Part shown: positions 5,594-8,599 of the stretch, one piece after another | How the letters are laid out: every line of letters starts with the position of its first letter | How positions within the stretch are numbered: position 1 is the stretch's first letter | The notes under the pieces: generated by a model | What the model was told of the DNA's origin: nothing | What the model saw: the letters and a program-made list of their open reading frames with translations, nothing else | Databases searched by the model: none | Position numbers and translations under genes: made by a program | Origin: JADHUC01 sp964617665 | GTDB lineage: Bacteria > Planctomycetota > Planctomycetia > Pirellulales > Pirellulaceae | Direction: 5' to 3' | DNA length: 8,599 nt | NCBI GenBank assembly: GCA_964617665.1 | Contig: CAZUAH010000586.1 | Coordinates: 1 to 8,599 of the forward strand

Positions 5594-6910
5594 ATGACGC
5601 CGCAGGGAAACGCCACAAAGTCAGGTCAGGGTTCACGTCGTGATTTCTTGAAGAAGTCGGCACTTGGCGCGGTCGCCGTCGGTGGACTTTCATTGGCACG
5701 TAGTGCCCACGCTTCCGGCAGCGATGTAATTCGTATCGGCATTGTGGGATGCGGCGGACGCGGCTCCGGCGCGGCGGCGAATGCCATGGATGCGGATCCG
5801 GGAACGCGGCTAGTCGCGATGAGCGATCTTTTTGCCGATCGCGTCGAGGCAAAACGCAAGGCCTTGACGAACAGCAAGCCCGATCGAGTCGAGGTTGACG
5901 ACGACCATTGCTTCGCGGGGCTCGACGGCTACAAGAAGGTCATTGACAGCGTTGATGTGGTGCTGATTGCCTGCGCCGCGAAATTCCACCCCATGTATCT
6001 AAAAGCCGGGATCGAGGCCGGCAAGCACGTATTCGTCGAAAAACCCCACGCCATCGACCCGCTGGGGATCAAGGTCGTGAACGAAGCCACTGCAATGGCC
6101 AAGGAGAAAAACCTAGGCATTCTGTCCGGCCTACAAAGCCGTTTTCACCCCGCCTACCGCGAGACGATGCAACGCGTGCACGACGGGCAAATCGGCGAAA
6201 TCATCTCGTTCGAGGAGAATTTCGTTCGTGGCCCCTACGGCAACACCGCACGCCCACATAATGTGAGAGAACTCGAAATTCAATACGGTAATCAATACCG
6301 TTTTTCCTGGCTGTGTGGCGACGATGTTCCCCAGTCCTTGGTGCACAACATGGACCGCGCCACCTGGGCATTAGGCGAAGTGCCACCTGTCAAATGTCAT
6401 GGTTTTGGCGGGCGTTCCACGTCGCATAACCTGCTTGGCGATGTCTTCGATCACCACGCGGTGGTCTACCACTATGCGAACGGAGTGCGAGGGTACGCCT
6501 TCTGCCGCACGACTCGCGGTTGCTACAACGAGAACTCCAGCAACATCATGGGTACCAAGGGAATTGCCTTCCCCGTTCACGGCAGAATAGCCGGCGAAAA
6601 TGAATGGAAGTATGACGGGCCAAGAGAAAGCCCATACGTAGCGGAACACCGCGAGTTTTTGCAATCGATCCGCGCTGGCAAGCCACTCAATTGCGGCGAC
6701 TATATGGCTCGCAGCACGTTGGTGACGATTATGGGGCAACTCTCGTGCTACAGCGGGAAGGAAGTCACTTGGGACCAGGTGACGAAGTCCGACTACTGCA
6801 TCTCGCCGAAGCCGGAAGAGTGCACTTGGGATATGGAGCCACCGACCAAGCCGGATGAGAATGGCGTTTACCCCGTATGCGCCACACCTGGCGTGACCAA
6901 GAACATCTGA
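5594..6910 (+). CDS. Tat-exported Gfo/Idh/MocA-family oxidoreductase
   Basis: An NAD(P)-dependent sugar or polyol oxidoreductase of the Gfo/Idh/MocA family; the substrate cannot be told from sequence. The N-terminus is a twin-arginine signal: S-R-R-D-F-L-K-K at residues 14-21, a hydrophobic A/G/V/L stretch at 23-35, and a likely A-H-A cleavage site after residue 40, so the enzyme probably acts outside the cytoplasm. The Rossmann nucleotide-binding motif G-I-V-G-C-G-G-R-G is at 49-57. The family E-K-P motif, with its key lysine, is at 149-151. A conserved D-D-V-P-Q-S-L-V-H-N-M-D segment (243-254) follows in the C-terminal domain, then F-D-H-H-A-V-V-Y-H-Y. The 438 residues suit the exported planctomycete type. 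ATG at 5594 has an excellent AAGGAG site seven bases upstream. A 142-base gap separates it from fabZ, and a strong terminator follows, so it is probably monocistronic. Confidence 0.92.
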   Translation: MTPQGNATKSGQGSRRDFLKKSALGAVAVGGLSLARSAHASGSDVIRIGIVGCGGRGSGAAANAMDADPGTRLVAMSDLFADRVEAKRKALTNSKPDRVEVDDDHCFAGLDGYKKVIDSVDVVLIACAAKFHPMYLKAGIEAGKHVFVEKPHAIDPLGIKVVNEATAMAKEKNLGILSGLQSRFHPAYRETMQRVHDGQIGEIISFEENFVRGPYGNTARPHNVRELEIQYGNQYRFSWLCGDDVPQSLVHNMDRATWALGEVPPVKCHGFGGRSTSHNLLGDVFDHHAVVYHYANGVRGYAFCRTTRGCYNENSSNIMGTKGIAFPVHGRIAGENEWKYDGPRESPYVAEHREFLQSIRAGKPLNCGDYMARSTLVTIMGQLSCYSGKEVTWDQVTKSDYCISPKPEECTWDMEPPTKPDENGVYPVCATPGVTKNI

Positions 6911-6951
6911 GTGCCCTATCCAAACACGGGCGTTGAGAACAACTTGCGTTG

Positions 6952-6984
6952 TGGCGTGGTCTATCGACCACGCCATTTCTCTTT
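6952..6984 (+). terminator. Rho-independent terminator after the Gfo/Idh/MocA gene
   Basis: A perfect 10-bp stem, TGGCGTGGTC at 6952-6961 and GACCACGCCA at 6966-6975, closes a TATC tetraloop. It is followed by the T-rich tract TTTCTCTTT (6976-6984). It lies 41 bases after the oxidoreductase stop. The convergent gene ending at 7003 also reads into the hairpin, but on that strand no U-tract follows, so it is best suited to the plus strand. Confidence 0.9.
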
Positions 6985-7002
6985 CCAACGGTATGCCGCG
7001 CG

Positions 7003-7746
7003 CTACTTGATGGCGATGGCCTGCTGCAGCGGTCTCAGCACGTTCTCGATCACGAAGTTGTCGACCAAGTCGGTGCACAATTCAACAAGTCGCTTCATGG
7101 CCGACACATAGGTTTCACCCGGCTCCAGGCTTCCGTACCGCCGCGTCGTGAAGTACACACTCAACTGTTCTTCGGGAAAGTCACCGGTCCGAACGTGATA
7201 CGCGCCAGTACGAGTCTCGACGCTCAGTCGGCACTGGGTACGACACTCCTCGTCCAATGCGAACTGCAACGTTGGCTCGTTTCCCAGGACAGTTGCTCCA
7301 GGAATTTCCGTCATGCGTTCCAAGCCGGGGGCGACTCCCAGTGCTTCGACCAGCAACTGGTTATGGTTTCCGCGATACGTGAAATCGAAGCCGAACATAA
7401 TATTCAACGATTCGCAGTCCAGCGTGCTCACGGTCAACGCATATGGGGCGAGTTCCAAAGCCACTTTATGCTGGCGGAATGCCTCATCCGCCGACCCTGG
7501 GTTGACGTATCCCGAGCAGATGCGACGAGGCTCGACCGTTGCCCACCGATAGTTGCCCTGGTCTTTGTCCTCCTCCAGCACAAATTCACCGCGATCGCGG
7601 CAGTAAAAGTTCTTCATGCGGGGATAGTGTTTCTGAATCTGCTCGAAATAGTGAAGAACCGTTTCCCGTGTTTGCGGCAATTCCATCTCGGTATTCAGGT
7701 TCATGTTTATGTAGTAGTCGTCACTAACCGAGTTATAGTGACTCAT
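7003..7746 (-). CDS. Unrecognised protein, 247 aa, probably cytosolic
   Basis: I do not recognise a named family. The product is soluble-looking, with no signal peptide or membrane segment, mildly acidic overall and mixed alpha/beta. Notable segments are F-Y-C-R-D-R-G-E-F-V-L-E-E-D-K-D-Q-G near residues 47-64, R-R-I-C-S-G-Y-V-N-P near 74-83, the L-N-I-M-F-G-F-D-F-T-Y-R-G-N-H-N-Q stretch near 114-130, and a C-terminal helical region from about 212. Cysteines sit at 49, 77, 111, 168, 172 and 224 and do not form a clear metal motif. The ATG at 7746 is preferred to the in-frame TTG six bases upstream, because AAGGGA lies six bases before the ATG. A strong sigma70-like promoter lies upstream (7829-7858). 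The polished, motif-dense sequence suggests a conserved protein of this lineage. It converges on the Gfo/Idh/MocA gene and diverges from the alkyltransferase. Confidence 0.85.
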   Translation of the reverse strand: MSHYNSVSDDYYINMNLNTEMELPQTRETVLHYFEQIQKHYPRMKNFYCRDRGEFVLEEDKDQGNYRWATVEPRRICSGYVNPGSADEAFRQHKVALELAPYALTVSTLDCESLNIMFGFDFTYRGNHNQLLVEALGVAPGLERMTEIPGATVLGNEPTLQFALDEECRTQCRLSVETRTGAYHVRTGDFPEEQLSVYFTTRRYGSLEPGETYVSAMKRLVELCTDLVDNFVIENVLRPLQQAIAIK

Positions 7747-7828
7747 AGTCAATCCCTTTCATTGCGACTGAGGCTGGTTCCGAGGCCGCGAAGAGGGGCG
7801 TTTCCACGCGACATGTCCATCGAGACTC

Positions 7829-7858
7829 AGTATAGAATGCCGTCGTCCGAACTGTCAA
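7829..7858 (-). promoter_or_regulatory. Sigma70-type promoter for the unrecognised minus-strand gene
   Basis: On the minus strand a perfect TTGACA (7853-7858) is followed after 18 bases by TATACT (7829-7834, 5 of 6 to TATAAT). The predicted start near 7822 gives a leader of about 75 bases before the ATG at 7746. This is the best-matching promoter in the window. Confidence 0.7.
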
Positions 7859-7880
7859 AGTGCTGGTAGTTGCCGACCAC

Positions 7881-7910
7881 TTGAAATCTCAGGAATAATC
7901 GACGGATAAT
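7881..7910 (+). promoter_or_regulatory. Sigma70-type promoter for the alkyltransferase gene
   Basis: TTGAAA (7881-7886, 5 of 6) and GATAAT (7905-7910, 5 of 6) are separated by 18 bases. Transcription would start near 7917, about 29 bases before the TTG start codon, leaving room for the AAGGAG ribosome-binding site. It is arranged back to back with the minus-strand promoter, the two -35 boxes being 22 bases apart. Confidence 0.6.
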
Positions 7911-7945
7911 CATGTCTGGGAAGACCAGCAAAGGAGTTACGGCAA

Positions 7946-8479
7946 TTGGCTAGGCGTCGCATCCACATTGATCGAATTACCGTTTTCCCCACAGGTCTGG
8001 GCTGGATTTCGGCGGCTTGGCAGGATAGTCGCCTCGCCGCGTTAACATTCGGCCACAACGGTCCTCAGCGCGCCGTCGCGGCGATCGGACTGCAGGAATA
8101 CGCAGAGGAAATCCAGCATCTCGGTGCAAACTCGAGAGACGCCCTTGCCCGGCGACTACGGACCTACGCGGAAGGCGAGCCGGATGACTTTCTGGATGTC
8201 CAACTGGTTTTGGGCGGCGTGACGCGATTTCGGCAACGGGTGATGCGCGAGTGTCGGCGAATCCGCTATGGAGACACGATTACTTACGGCGAATTGGCCG
8301 CGAAAGCAGGTTCGCCGAGGGCTGCACGAGCCGTTGGCAGCGCTATGGCGAATAATCCTATTGCCCTCGTGGTCCCCTGCCACCGAGTCGTCGGGGCAGG
8401 TGATGGTTTAGGTGGCTACTCAGCACCGGACGGTCTTCGGATGAAGAAACGACTGCTGAGACTTGAGGGAGCGATCTAG
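7946..8479 (+). CDS. ogt: Methylated-DNA--[protein]-cysteine S-methyltransferase (O6-alkylguanine-DNA alkyltransferase)
   Basis: A suicide DNA repair protein that transfers the alkyl group from O6-alkylguanine to its own active-site cysteine. The 177-residue product has a poorly conserved N-terminal domain (about 1-90) and the conserved C-terminal DNA-binding/active-site domain (about 92-177). The active-site P-C-H-R-V is at 144-148, with Cys145 as acceptor. The upstream A-A-R-A-V-G segment supplies the arginine finger at Arg128, and N-N-P at 136-138 gives the asparagine hinge. The Y-G-D-T-I-T-Y-G-E-L-A segment is the helix-turn-helix entry. The start is TTG at 7946, supported by AAGGAG nine bases upstream and the absence of an in-frame ATG or GTG nearby. 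No Ada-type N-terminal zinc or AraC domain is present, so this is the stand-alone Ogt/AGT type. It has its own candidate promoter and diverges from the neighbouring gene. Confidence 0.93.
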   Translation: MARRRIHIDRITVFPTGLGWISAAWQDSRLAALTFGHNGPQRAVAAIGLQEYAEEIQHLGANSRDALARRLRTYAEGEPDDFLDVQLVLGGVTRFRQRVMRECRRIRYGDTITYGELAAKAGSPRAARAVGSAMANNPIALVVPCHRVVGAGDGLGGYSAPDGLRMKKRLLRLEGAI

Positions 8480-8526
8480 ACGAGAGCCGAGGCTGTCCCG
8501 TGATACGCAAATGGTCGCATGCGCAC

Positions 8527-8564
8527 AAAAAAGGACGCGACAAGCCTGCGATCGGCTCGTCGCG
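8527..8564 (-). terminator. Leftward rho-independent terminator of a gene beyond the right edge
   Basis: On the minus strand an 11-bp stem, with one G-U wobble and a 7-base loop (8536-8564), is followed by TCC and then a run of six Ts (8532-8527). On the plus strand the same position is an A-C mismatch and no T-run follows, so the signal is directed leftward. It implies a minus-strand gene ending at or beyond 8565, for which only a few bases are in the window. It also separates that gene from the alkyltransferase. Confidence 0.75.
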
Positions 8565-8599
8565 CCCCATCAGCGGGATCACATTGCATGAGAACCGAT

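Noticed and set aside
6371..7078. 235-codon minus-strand frame opposite the oxidoreductase
   Set aside because: It is antisense to a clearly recognised Gfo/Idh/MocA gene, arginine- and histidine-rich as expected of a shadow frame, and crosses the terminator.
6949..7869. Long plus-strand frame of 306 codons opposite the unnamed gene
   Set aside because: It is antisense to the minus-strand frame, which has a good ribosome-binding site and promoter; the plus-strand translation is low in recognisable motifs and starts inside the terminator hairpin.
7912..7953. Thirteen-codon ATG frame overlapping the alkyltransferase start
   Set aside because: It has no ribosome-binding site, and its ATG would lie upstream of the predicted transcription start near 7917.

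Overview
The window looks like a chromosomal segment of a planctomycete, probably near the Pirellula/Rhodopirellula group. This rests on family-level recognition of the proteins, not on a search. The clues are a Tat-exported Gfo/Idh/MocA oxidoreductase of the kind that is abundant in that phylum, a ribosomal protein L3 with a lineage-type insertion, an unnamed 247-residue protein, and a very small basic ORF beside the S10 operon.

Positions 1-4325 (minus strand) hold the first eight genes of the S10 ribosomal protein operon in the classical order rpsJ-rplC-rplD-rplW-rplB-rpsS-rplV-rpsC. S3 runs off the left edge. Most gene gaps are 2 to about 75 bases. The exception is the 180-base S10-L3 gap, which carries a nested inverted-repeat structure that folds as a multi-branched RNA. 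Upstream of S10 (4326-4699) is a divergent intergenic region with a plausible promoter, two leader hairpins and a dyad that could be an operator.

Positions 4700-5451 (plus strand) hold a 32-codon, extremely basic ORF starting with GTG, which resembles a tiny ribosome-associated protein. It is followed by a FabZ-type hot-dog dehydratase whose start is reassigned to GTG at 4933. A Tat-signal Gfo/Idh/MocA oxidoreductase follows (5594-6910) and ends at a strong rho-independent terminator.

Positions 7003-8479 hold a divergent pair: an unrecognised conserved-looking protein on the minus strand and an O6-alkylguanine-DNA alkyltransferase on the plus strand. Recognisable sigma70-type promoters lie back to back between them. 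The window ends with a terminator oriented leftward, which implies a minus-strand gene just beyond the right edge.

The window is mostly housekeeping. I saw no mobile-element gene, CRISPR array, tRNA or rRNA. The most interesting items are the 32-codon gene, the structured S10-L3 spacer, and the unnamed protein at 7003-7746.
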